The notes beneath the pieces were generated by a model. The model was not told where the DNA came from and made no database searches. It worked only from the letters and a program-made list of their open reading frames with translations. Source: Nematopogon swammerdamellus (taxonomy: Eukaryota > Arthropoda > Insecta > Lepidoptera > Adelidae). Taken from it: a stretch of DNA of 64,000 bases. Numbering within the stretch: position 1 is the stretch's first letter; each line of letters begins with the position of its first letter. This document shows positions 9,501-22,188 of the stretch, in pieces. The stretch spans positions 21,969,791-22,033,790 of the forward strand of contig OX336344.1 in NCBI GenBank assembly GCA_946902875.1. The letters run 5' to 3'. A program made the position numbers and the translations under genes.

Positions 9501-12500
9501 TCGGGAAAAAACCAACCAGGGTGACTTAAAATAAGAAACTGCACATGTTAGAACACTTTTTAAAATTCTTGTCTGACTGTACGTGCATCACGCAAAAACC
9601 ACTGGATGGATTTTGACGAAACTTTGTATAGTGCCAGTGTGTATCCCGGAATAACATAATATATAGGTAAGTATATAAAAAATATATTTTTTTTATTGCG
9701 CGTGATTTTAAATCACGCAGTCCAAAGTACAGGTTTTTGACGTGATGACGTCACGTCTTATAAATTGATGAACACCGGCTGCACTCACTAAAAAGTGTCA
9801 CGTTCCATCTAAACCTGTGTGTGCAAGCGAGAGCGCGATAGAGAGGCATATACAATAGTAGGAAATACAAAATATATTTGTCCGTCTTTTGCGAGCCTCG
9901 AACCCGCGGTCCCTGCCACCAATATATTGTGACCGACGGGACGTCTTAAACCATCCGGCTAATCGGTCCTGTACCAGTTTCTTGAAATTCGGACACCAGT
10001 TGGTGAAGATTTCATGGAGCGCCATCTAGCGTCAACATCTAGCACTTCAGCGGTAGTTGATTTCGCAGTTAGGTAGTTGTTGCAACGTTGTAGTATGACA
10101 CGTTGTAGTATGCGCTTTGATACGTAGATGGCGTAAATGAAAAGTTTATATTGATAATTAATCTTTATTTTCACATTTTTATCATGTACTTAAATTAATT
10201 TTACATATTTTATATTCTACAAAAACTTATAAAAATACACAAAATTAATAAAAATCTAAATAAAAACGGTAAATATCCGCCGGCGGCGGGAGGCAGGCCT
10301 CCAAGCACATATCCGCCGGCGCGGCGGCGGGAGGCAGGCCTCCAAGCACGCCGGTGGGTGCAGGCCGTGGCTATGGAGCTCTCCGGGATGACGCGAGACA
10401 AGCTACGAGCGATAGGTGGTGGTACTAGACACGTAGGCCACCACCACCCCCATCCCGGAGAGCTCCGTATCCGTCGGACTGCGGGGTGACGTCACACAGC
10501 TCTTCTATCTTTGATGGCCCTCTTGCGTGCGTCGCTGTTGCGCACGGCGCTGCACTGGTAGCGGAGGCTGCAAGCGAGACACAGGCCCGCGATAGCCCCA
10601 AGCTAACCGGTGGTGGCGGACTTCGTCCCGTCGTAGCTGGTGTGGCGGGGCGTGTCCCTCGTTCGTCATCCTCACCGTGGTGGATTGGGTGCGCTGGTTG
10701 CGAAAGAAGCAGCAGGTCTTGTCACTAGATCCGGCCACACCGCGAGGAGGGCGAGGCGTGTTGACTAGGACGCGCGACGACACTTGTCCCTCCTTTGACA
10801 GAGCGGGGTGGTGGGCGCTGAGGCGGTGTCGCCGGTAATCCACTGCCGAGGCTGTCGGGTAACCGGTTTTATAAAATTTTAATTTTTTAAAATTTTCAGA
10901 AAAATTTTTTACTCCGTCAGTTTGACAGCTTTTCTTCTTAATATTATTAGTTTTTAAAGTACTCACATTTGCGATTTAAGAATTGAACTTCTAAGCACGA
11001 TAAAGTATTATAAACTGATTTTGTATCTGACTTCGCACTTTATATACTTTATGACGTCATCACGTAAAACTATCGTCCGTAAACCGACTTTACAGACAAC
11101 CAATTTTTTTGGCAGTTGTTTTTGGAGTCAACTGGCCGGTGACAAATTATATGATTCATGGAAAAAAAATAATTTCAAGTTGACAACGGAGATGACAGTT
11201 GTAACGTGTACTTAGCAGTAATCTGTGTACTTAGGGCAGGGAGAGAAAAGGTAGGTAATTTGCTCACTCACCGGACGAAGTAGGTCTCCAGAATCCTCGT
11301 AGACGGCCGGATGTGCACTGCCGCAGGGACTGCAGAGCCGGCGCGCTCTGCAGCGTCCGAGTCCTCCCGAATTAACTTAAACTTATCACTATAAAACGTC
11401 ACTGTCGCAATCACAGGAAGGTGTGGATCTAAGCTTGCGATGGCTTCACCGAACATATCCGGGCCCATCGGCAGTAGAGGAGGGTATTAATCGAGGCCGG
11501 GACTAGCGAGTGGCCACTCTAAATTTCCCGCGCATGCTTCACGTTTCGGCTCGCTTCAAGCCCTCGTCAGCTAGTCTGCGTTGACTAGGACGCGGGGAAA
11601 CCACCAGTCCCGCTCTCGACCTCCCTCTCTCTACCTATCCATATTCTGTAGGATGCTTCCAGTGACGTTTTTGAAGCTCTCTCCATATATGAGCTTAGCG
11701 TCGATCTTGGGAGCCCTAGATTCTTGAAGAGACTGTAGAGCGACTTCGCTGGTAGTCCTCTTGCTCCGACTTCCACAGCGAAGAGATCAGTCTTGAATCC
11801 GTTTCTCACAATCCGGTCTACTAGGTTGCAGTACTTGTTGAGCTTGATGTTGTGGTCCTTCGGTATGTTACTTTCCCATGGAACTGTAAGTTCAACAAGC
11901 ACTACATGCTTTGTCGCTTTTGAGAATATGAGTATATCCGGTCTTAATGCTGTGGTACAGATTTCCGAAGGCATTTGGTAATGCTTCTCATGTGTGTCCA
12001 TCAACAATTCCCAATCCTTTGCTGCTCCCAAAATTGAAGAAGGTTTAGTCCTATCTTTGGGCAGCTTATTGGCTCCAGGTTTCACAAAGTTGACCTTCTG
12101 GAAGCCGCTACTGGTTTGCCCTTTCCTGGTCCGTGCAATTGACAGGTTGATGGCCTCTCTGATGATTTGGAGGACTTTATCATGACGGTAGGAATACTGG
12201 CCTCGCTCAAGTAGTATTTTGCATCCGCATAACAAATGTTTGGCCGTGCCTACGGACTCCTTACATGACGGGCATAGTCTATTTGTAGATTTCCCCCATC
12301 TAACTAGGTTACTCGGGTCGGGGAGAGTAAGCTGGAATGCATTTAAGTAGAACTTAAGCAGCTCAGGGGACCAGTTGTATATTATGGATTTCCACTTCAA
12401 TGCAGGAGGGATGCAGAAGTCACCCACTGTTAGCCAATCATTCTGCATTTCTAGGTTTAAGGCGTGAAGTTTGAAGCCTTGTTCCATGTCCTCCTGAGCA

Positions 12501-15500
12501 AAACCTTTCAGTATTTCTTTATCAGACTTTGCTGTTTCTATGCCCAATCCAGATCTATTGGTGCGTGTACCAACTTGGAATGATTTGTAGAAGTCGAGTC
12601 TCGATTCCAGTTCATCTGATAGTGATGTGTTGGGTAAGGCTTGAATAGCGCTATCATTGGAGTCTTTGAGAATACATCGTTTGGCTATTCTCGCCTTTTG
12701 ATAAAATATCGACGGTTTCTTAATGTTCAGTCCAAAGTTATTGTGAGATCTGTATAGCGTTGACGAGTCAGCCGGGTGAGCCAGTCCAAACCATGATTTC
12801 AGGAATCTGGTCACATACGAGTCTAATTTAGTCAGGTTTTGCTTTGTGAAGTCGTAGACGAGAAATGGCCATGAAAGTTTTGATGTCAGGTAGTTATCGT
12901 AAATCCATGCCTTTTGTGTACCCAGGAGGGGAAGATTGTCAGTTTGGCGGAGGCTCTCTTCGAAAAGTTGGACAATATCATCAGTAGGATGCTCCTTTCC
13001 TCTGCTGGTGATCCTTTTGCCCAAGAATTTAAAAGGAGCTTCATCAGCCACGGTTGCGATTGGTTTTCCGGCTACTGTCAGACCTGGATTGCTCGAGGTA
13101 AACTTTGAACCTTTCCTGGTTAAGCTCAAACAGTAGCACTTCGCTGGTTTTATCTTCATCCCTTTGGTCCATTCACAATAGTCATCCACCACCTTAAGAA
13201 GCGCCTGATTTTGTTTTGCATTGCGGGTTAACAGCGTAATATCATCCGCAAATGCCAGGATACATACACTATACATAGACAGGAGTGTATGTATACTACA
13301 ACTATACATACACTCCTGTCCGTAACTCGCTTTCAACCCTTATAAAATCCCTTATTTCGTTGCTTCCGTACTTGACGTGGCTCGCGCTCGCGTGGTCGTC
13401 CGTTCACTCCCGCCGTACACTTTTTTCCCTTTTTTTTTATGGAAACTGACACGGTTGGCTACATCACCTACAACATCCGTGATGTCAGCCCATAACACCG
13501 GGTGAACTAGGTGCTATATCAGTGCTTCCCTTCGTTTCGCGCCGGCTACACTGAACTGGACGGAAAACACGAACTATTTACATAGCCGTTTCGACCGACG
13601 TTTCGCTCAGTGCGGTGGTGTACCAACCCGGCCGGGATAAACCCTACCACCCAGTAAGGTAAGAAGGGAAGGGACCTACAGTTTAACGTGGAATCCGAAC
13701 CACGGTCAGCCTCCAACGGTCGGGCGGTCACCCATCCAATAACTGACCGCACCACTGAGCTGCCGAGGCTGACGATCCCTTAGTCGACTTTTACGACATG
13801 CGACGGGGAGAGATGCAGTGGGGCTATTCTTTTTAAGTACCGACCCCACACGATACAAACACCTTCGTCTGCGTCTCTTCTTTCGAAGCTACCCGCACGG
13901 CTAGCAAACTAGGTATCGTAGCGGAATCTTGGTAGGAGTTGGGATACGCTAAGTACACAGTTATACATACAGATACAGATCTCACAATAACTTTGGACTG
14001 AACATTAAGAAACCGTCGATATTTTATCAAAAGGCGAGAATAGCCAAACGATGTATACTCAAAGACTCCAATGATAGCGCTATTCAAGCCTTACCCAACA
14101 CATCACTATCAGATGAACTGGAATCGAGACTCGACTTCTACAAATCATTCCAAGTTGGTACACGCACCAATAGATCTGGATTGGGCATAGAAACAGCAAA
14201 GTCTGATAAAGAAATACTGAAAGGTTTTGCTCAGGAGGACATGGAACAAGGCTTCAAACTTCACGCCTTAAACCTAGAAATGCAGAATGATTGGCAAACA
14301 GTGGGTGACTTCTGCATCCCTCCTGCATTGAAGTGGAAATCCATAATATACAACTGGTCCCCTGAGCTGCTTAAGTTCTACTTAAATGCATTCCAGCTTA
14401 CTCTCCCCGACCCGAGTAACCTAGTTAGATGGGGGAAATCTACAAATAAACTATGCCCGTCATGTAAGGAGTTCGTAGGCACGGCCAAACATTTGTTATG
14501 CGGATGCAAAATACTACTTGAGCGAGGCCAGTATTCCTACCGTCATGATAAAGTCCTCCAAATCATCAGAGAGGCCATCAACCTGTCAATTGCACGGACC
14601 AGGAAAGGGCAAACCAGTAGCGGCTTCCAGAAGGTCAACTTTGTGAAACCTGGAGCCAATAAGCTGCCCAAAGATAGGACTAAACCTTCTTCAATTTTGG
14701 GAGCAGCAAAGGATTGGGAATTGTTGATGGACACACATGAGAAGCATTACCAAATGCCTTCGGAAATCTGTACCACAGCATTAAGACCGGATATACTCAT
14801 ATTCTCAAAAGCGACAAAGCATGTAGTACTTGTTGAACTTACAGTTCCATGGGAAAGTAACATACCGAAGGACCACAACATCAAACTTAACAAGTACTGC
14901 AACTTAGTAGACCGGATTGTGAGAAACGGATTCAAGACTGATCTCTTCGCTGTGGAAGTCGGAGCAAGGGGACTACCAGCGAAGTCGCTCTACAGTCTCT
15001 TCAAGAATCTAGGGCTCCCAAGATCGACGCTAAGCTCATATATGGAGAGAGCTTCGAAAACGTCACTGGAAGCATCCTACAGAATATGGATAGGTAGAGA
15101 GAGGGAGGTCGAGAGCGGGACTGGTGGTTTCCCCGCGTCCTAGTCAACGCAGACTAGCTGACGAGGGCTTGAAGCGAGCCGAAACGTGAAGCATGCGCGG
15201 GAAATTTAGAGTGGCCACTCGCTAGTCCCGGCCTCGATTAATACCCTCCTCTACTGCCGATGGGCCCGGATATGTTCGGTGAAACCATCGTAAGCTTAGA
15301 TCCACACCTTCCTTCTTCTCTTGATGTCAGCTGGCCAGTGACGCAATCAAAAATACAAAATGAATGTTTCACGTTCTTTCGTCTTCAAGCGACTTTAGAG
15401 TGGCCACTCGCTAGTCCCGACCTCGATTAATACCCTCCTCTACTGCCGATGGGCCCGGATATGTTCGGTGAAGCCATCGCAAGCTTAGATCCACACCTTC

Positions 15501-18500
15501 CCTTCTAGGCAGCCTAGCAACAGTCCGCAAATCTGCTGGCATGGCAACTAACTGAGAGTGGTTTCGCGAGGAGAGGTGATTTTGGCGTAGTGTCCGACCG
15601 AAAGTGTACTTTCACTTTCGGCCGAAAGCCGTAGCCGAATTTCGGCAAAATTCTACTTTCGGCAGAAAGCCGAAAGCCGAAGCCGAAAGCCGAAACCGAA
15701 AGCCGTAGCCGAAAGTATGTATGGTATTTAAGTATTAAGGCAGTGTGTGCCTGCGCGCCGGCCGCCAAATCCGCCAATCGCGTAATCGAGTCGCGGCGTT
15801 CGCGTCGCGTCGCGTGCGCGCGGTCGGTCGGTCGGTTTGTCTGTCTAACAACTTTCGGTTGGGCCGAAAGGGACCACTACTTTCGGCCGAAACCGTAAGT
15901 TTGCCGAATGTTGCATATATTGGCCGAAAGGCCGAAAGCCGAAAGCGAATATTCGGTCGGACACTACACTGGCGGCCGTGGACAGGAAAACGGAGCGTGG
16001 GAAGACCACGCGCCTGGTGGAATGACGACATGAAGTACGTCGGCGAAAAGCAGTGGTTCCGTACCACCGAATGAAAATAGCCAGAGTGCATTCTAAGTTA
16101 AAAATCTCGCTAGGTAGTAGGCGAGCTACTACCGCCGGGTTCATTTGGTTTCGTGAATTCGATGAAAGTTCCCCGTGTGCTCTCGTTTTCGAAAAATTAT
16201 AATATTTTTGTGCCAAAATGCATGATAGATAAGCCTGAATCTGCCTGTGAGAGTTTATTTGGTGAAAATCTGACGAGTACGCCATATATTTCCCCCCAAG
16301 TCGTGACGTGTAAATACGATTGCCCTGAGCTGATCCAAATGTTCACATTGAACCAAAACGTTCATCTTCGAGGCCACAGCATGAAACTAAGTCGAACAAT
16401 CTTTAACAGCAATACTCGCAAACATTTCATAACAAACAGAGTGGTGGACGACTGGAACCAACTTCCAGAGGAAGTAATAAGCGCACTTCGTACTAACCAA
16501 TTCAAAAATAGACTAGATAAATATTTAACAAATAAAACATAATCTCAAAAAGAGTGCTCAAGAACGATAATTAAATAAAAAAAAAAAAAAAACCCAAGAT
16601 AATGACAAAAACAACAAAGTTTAACTGGATTTAGACGCATCAGCCTAGGCTGCCTGTCTAAAATAAATAAATAAATAAATAAGTGCTGTCTCGGGTCCTT
16701 CAAGAGGGGCGTGAATGGGCACCTGTCAGGCCGGCATGACATTCGCAACCCCCGCATACGACCGAATGTCCATGGGCGTCGTTAGACACCTTATGGCTGG
16801 CTCGGCGCCATATGTCGCGCTGTCAATAAAAAAAAAAAACTTTTACTTTATGTCGCCAACCTTCTGTAATGCCCCCCTCGTTGCGAAGCGTCAGATGTTC
16901 ATTGAATTTACGTCAAAGTAACTGTGCAGGTGCAACTGAGCGTGGAGTGCACGGTGCGGGTGTCGGGGATGTCGGCGTGCGCGGCGGCCGGCGCGGGCGG
17001 TGGCGGTGCGGAGCTGACGAGCGCGCCGCACGGCGGGCTCACGCGGCTGCGCGCAGCGTGGAGCGAGCGCACGCTGGAGGTGCCGCTGCACAACGCTAAC
17101 ATCACGCTGGTTCGTTTGAATCATGTTGTTGTTGTTGTTGATTTGGTTTGGGGTTGGCTCTAGGCCTGCAAACTAATCCCGCTTGGTTGGGGACCTTCGT
17201 GCAAAACCCCGCAATCTCCAGCTACCCCAGCCAGCCTATTATGAAAGCCACAAGTTGACCGGAGTGTCTGCAGTATTCGGACAAGATAACTCAGATCAAG
17301 CAGCAAGTAAGGCATGAAGGCCCACCTGCTGCATGACGCGGTGGAAACACCGTGCCAAGGTGAGAGGTGGCTACCCTGTCGCCCTTATGCGCGGCATCTT
17401 GTCCGTATCCCTTAGTCGCCTTTTACGACATGCACGGGGAGAGATGCAGTGGGGCTATTCTTTTTAAGTACCGGCCCCACACGGTACTCGTTTGAATAAT
17501 TTCTACATTATTGTTATCTTATCCATTTATTTACAAATTTTTTTTATATTAATTTTACATATTTACAAACTTAAAATCTAAAATTAATACAAAAACAAAT
17601 GGAGTTTCCACCACCGGCGGCGGGGCGAACCCAGGCTACCGATGGTTGGGTCCCAAAGAGAGAAACCTCCAGACGATGCGTGCAGTGTCGAGCAGGGCTG
17701 CCTTCTGGATCTGGCCCTTGACCCAACCACTCAGCGAGAGCCTCTTAAGGTGGTCATCGAGGCTCTTCGCTATCAGCCCATGCGCCGAAACGAATATGGG
17801 CACAACGATCGTCGAGTCGACGGGCCACCTTTTTGTTTAGATGCACTAGCAGCTGCTGGAATGGAAAAAGCACGGCATTAATATTAACGGCGAGTACATT
17901 TCACACCTACGCTTCGCGGATGACATAGTCGTGATAGGCGAATCGCTGGAGGAGCTGAATCACATGCTGAACGGCCTCAATGTCGCCTCCCGTCGAGTCG
18001 GCCTCGAGATGAATTTGGACAAGACGAAAGTCATGTTCAACGAACACGTCGTCCCGGGGCACGTAACAGTTGGAGAGGCGACCCTAGAAGTTTTTTTTTT
18101 TTTTTTTTTTTTATTTTTTTTTATGGAACCTGACACGGTTGGCTACATCACCTACAACATCCGTGATGTCAGCCCATAACACAGGGTGAACCAGGTGCCA
18201 TGTCAGTGCTTCCCTTCATTTCATGTCGGCTACACTAAACTGGACGGAAAACACGAACTATTTACATAGCCGTTTCGACCGACGTTTCGTTCATTGCGGT
18301 GGTACCAACCCGGCCGGGATAAACCCTACCACCTAGTAAGGTAAGAAGGGAAGGGACCTACAGTTTAACGTGGAATCCGAACCACGGTCAGCCTCCAACG
18401 GTCGAGCGGTCACCCATCCAATCACTGACCGCGCTCAGCGTTGCTTAATAACAGTTGACTAACCAACCGCGCCACTGAGCTACCGAGGCTGACGAATTTT

Positions 18501-21500
18501 CTTATCCCTTAGTCGACTTTTACGACATGCGACGGGGAGAGATGCAGTGGGGCTATTCTTTTTAAGTACCGACCCCACATGGTACTGTTGTGCAGGATTA
18601 TGTCTATCTTGGACAAACCATCCAGCTAGGGAAGCACAACTTTGACAAGGAGGCCAACAGAAGGATTCAGCTAGGCTGGGCGGCATTTGGGAAACTCCGA
18701 CACATCTTTTCGTCATTGAAGACGAAGGTCTTCAATCAGTGCGTTCTGCCAGTAATGACGTACGGAGCGGAAACGTGGACCCTGACGGTGGGCCTGGTCC
18801 ACAAATTTGAAGTCGCTCAGCGAGCTATGGAAAGAGCAATGCTCGGCATTTCTTTGACTGATAAAATCCGTAACGACGTGATACGTCAAAGAACTAAGGT
18901 AGTCGACATTGCTAAGAAAATAAGCAAGCTGAAGTGGCAGTGGGCTGGGCACATCTGTCGTAGACCCGACAACCGATGGGGTAGACAGGTACTCGAATGG
19001 AGGCCACGTACAAGCAAACGTAGCGTGGGACGCCCCCCGGCTAGGTGGACAGATGACCTAAAAAAGATAGCCGGGAGTGGATGGATGAGAAGAGCGGAAG
19101 ACCGCGTGTGGTGGCGTGCCTTGGGAGAGGCCTATGTCCAGCCGTGGATCGATACAGGCTGATGATGATGATGATGACACTAGCAGCTTAAAGCAGATGC
19201 GTGTACATCGAAGTTGGTAAATTGGTGTTGCACTTGTTTGATTTTTTTTTGTTTTTTTTTTATTTCGTTCTTCTAAAGTTTGTGGTTTTTTATATAGATG
19301 TCAAGTCCGTTTTTGACTGGCAGTCTATTCCACGAGTCAACTACCCAGTCGGCAATACATTGGAGGATTGGACCGTCGGAGGCTGACGTAAAACTATAGA
19401 TCTCTTCCCTTCTTACCTTACTAGGTGGAAAGGTTTAACCCGCTCGGGTTGGTACCACCGCACTGAATGAAAGGTCGGTTGAAACAGCTATTTAAATAGT
19501 TAGTGTTTTTCGTCCAGTTCAGTGTAGCCGGCACGACCGAAGGGAAGCATTGACACGGCACCTAGCTTCAGCAAGGTGTTGTGGGCTGACATCACAAAAA
19601 TGTATAGTAGGTGATGTAGCCAACCATGTCAGTTTCCATAAAAAAAAAAAGAAACATTGGAGGATTGAACCGTTGGAGGCTGACCGTGGTTCGGATTCCA
19701 CGTAAAACTTTAGGTCTCTTCCCTTCTTACCTTACTAGGTTGTAGGGTTTAATCCGTCTGGATTGGGGCCACCGCGCTGAATGAAAGGTCGGGTGAAACA
19801 GCTATTTAAATAGTTCATGTTTTCCGTCCAGTTCAGTGTAGCCGGCACGACCGAAAGGAAGCACTGACACGGCACCTAGTTCAGCAAGGTGTTATAGGCT
19901 GACATCACGGTTCTACTAGGCGATGAAGCCAACCGTGCCAATTTCCATAAAAAAAAAATTGCCACACCCATGATGTCCACCCGTCGCAGCGTTGTGTACT
20001 AGGTGCAGTACCAGTACTTCCCTTCTCGTGCCGGCTACTTTTATCATCCTCATACCATTATGTTCGTACGAATACCACTTTTAAGGGTTCATGTAAATAA
20101 TTACGAACATCTATACATATAATAAAATCGTAGAGGTAAGAAAGTCTGTACATTGAATGTATTCGGAAAAAAACTAACCAGGGTGGCTTAAAATGAGATA
20201 CTGAACATGTTAGAACAGTTTTTAAAATTTTTGTTTGTTTGTTTGTTTGTTTGTTTGTCTGTACGCGCATCACGCAAAAACCACTGAACGGAATTAGACG
20301 AAACTTTGTATAGTGGCAGTTTATATGCCGGGTTAACATAATACGTAAAAAAAATTAACAAAAATAAAAAAAAATTAACAATTATAAACATTATTGCGCG
20401 TTTAAAATCACGTAGTCCAAAGTAAAGGTAAAAACAATTTTAAATGTCATGTTGACAACGGAGAACTGTCATCTCGACGTGAGCTGGCCGGTGACAAATT
20501 GTTTCATTATATAAAAATAATAATTGAAAGTCGAAGTTATGTCGCTGTCATTGGTGCAATAAAATTTATATATCTGTTGCCCGCGGCTTCGCTCGCGTGA
20601 AATTCGTATTTAAAAAAAAAAAAGTAAGTAAATAAAGACGGGCCCGAAGGCGGATCTGCGCTCACGTAAACGATATTCTTTCTCGATGAAAGTAACTAAG
20701 GGCGAGGCGAAAGGCGGAGCTGATTTCAGGAAGAAGAAAAACATTCTTGAAGAAAATAAGTAACTAAGGGCGAGGCCGAAGGCCAAGCTCTATTCTGGAA
20801 GACCATAAACCTTCTCGAAGAAAGTAAGTAACAATGGGCGAGGCCGCAGGCCGAGCTGCGTTCAGGAAGAAGCCAAACCATCTTGAAGAAAGTAAGTAAC
20901 TAAGGCGAGGCCGAAGGACGAGCTACGTTCGGATAATTGAAAAACCATCTCGAAGAAAGCAAGTAACTAAGGGCGAGGCCGAAGCCCGAGCTGCGTTCAG
21001 GAAGAAGCTAAACCATCATGAAGAAAGTAAGCAACTAAGGCGAGGCCGAAGGCCGAGCTACGTTCTGACAAATGATAAACCATCTAGAAGAAAGCAAGTA
21101 ACTAAGGGCGAGGCCGAAGGCCGAGCTGCGTTCAGGAAGAAGCTAAACCATCTCGAATAAAGTTAATTAATATTAAGATTGAGTTAATTTAATTTAAATT
21201 TTATTATAAAGTCCACGCTTCTAACGGCAAATATACCGTGCATCCTAGAACCTCGCGGTTATTCCCGGCTGGATGGCAAAAGGCCCGATGCTGGAGACCT
21301 TAGTGCCATGGACTAAGGGTAGTTCTGTGATGTGGGACGCCACTTTTGTTCTCACATTGGCTCCAAGTCACGTTAGGACATCTTCAAGAGCGGCTGGCGC
21401 GGCCGAGGCTTGGGCGGAGAGCCTCCAACGCAGCAAATATAGAAATATAATTCAAGATTTCGAATTTGTTGCGTTTGCGGTTGAAACCCTCGGTCCGTGG

Positions 21501-22156
21501 AGCAGTGAAGCCAAAAGAGGCTTGAGCTGGTTGACGCAACTGGTGTCCCGTCATCAAGGGCTTATGTACTTCATTCAAAGGGTAAGCCTTGCCATCCAGC
21601 GGGGTAATGCCGCAAGTGCTCTAAGAACATTTGAAAATGCCCGTTTTGATAGTTATTTTAATGTTTGTTAGGTAGGTTTAATTCTTTAGTTATTAATATT
21701 ACTTTTTTATTTATATGAAATAAATAGATTGAGTAAACGATATTATATTCTATCGAAGAAAGGAAGTCTTTAAGGGCGAGGCCCGAAGGCGGAAGAGGGT
21801 TTTTGGTTTACCTGAACGCAGCTCGGCCTTCGGCCTCGCACTTAGTTCCTTCCTTTCTTCCAGAAGGTTTGTCGTCTTCCTGAACGCAGCTCGGCCTTCG
21901 GCCTCGCCCTTACTTACTTCCTCTATTTGAGAAAGGTTTATCGTTTACCTGAAAGCAGCTCGGCCTTCGGCCTCGCCCTTAGTTAGTTACTTTCTTTAAG
22001 AAGGTTTATCGATTACCTGAACGCAGCTCGGCCTTCGGCCTCGCCCTTAGTTACTTACATTCTTCTTTGGAATACGAATTTCACGCGAGCGGAGCCGCGG
22101 GCTCAGCTAGTTAAATAAATAAAGAAATTAATTATATTGAAAGAGTGATCAAATGA

Positions 22157-22188
<32 letters not shown>

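Larger units (their letters stand above)
17856..19177 (+). mobile_element. RTE-clade LINE, 5'-truncated, with target duplication
   Basis: CACTAGCAGCT flanks it at 17845-17855 and 19178-19188, an 11-bp target duplication. It ends in a (TGA)n-type run (GATGATGATGATGATGA), as RTE elements do. It is interrupted by a SINE B at 18091-18585. Confidence 0.8.
20109..22108 (+). mobile_element. Helitron/foldback-like composite element
   Basis: It begins after A with TCTATACATATAATAAAATC and ends in the GC-rich hairpin and terminus GCGGGCTCAGCTAG followed by T, which are Helitron-type ends. Inside, an inverse of the 3' end (TTGCCCGCGGCTTCGCTCGC, 20578) plus tandem arrays in opposite orientation (20625-21165 and 21770-22075) frame a retroelement ORF. 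It may be one foldback element or two Helitrons meeting; the sequence does not decide. Confidence 0.5.
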
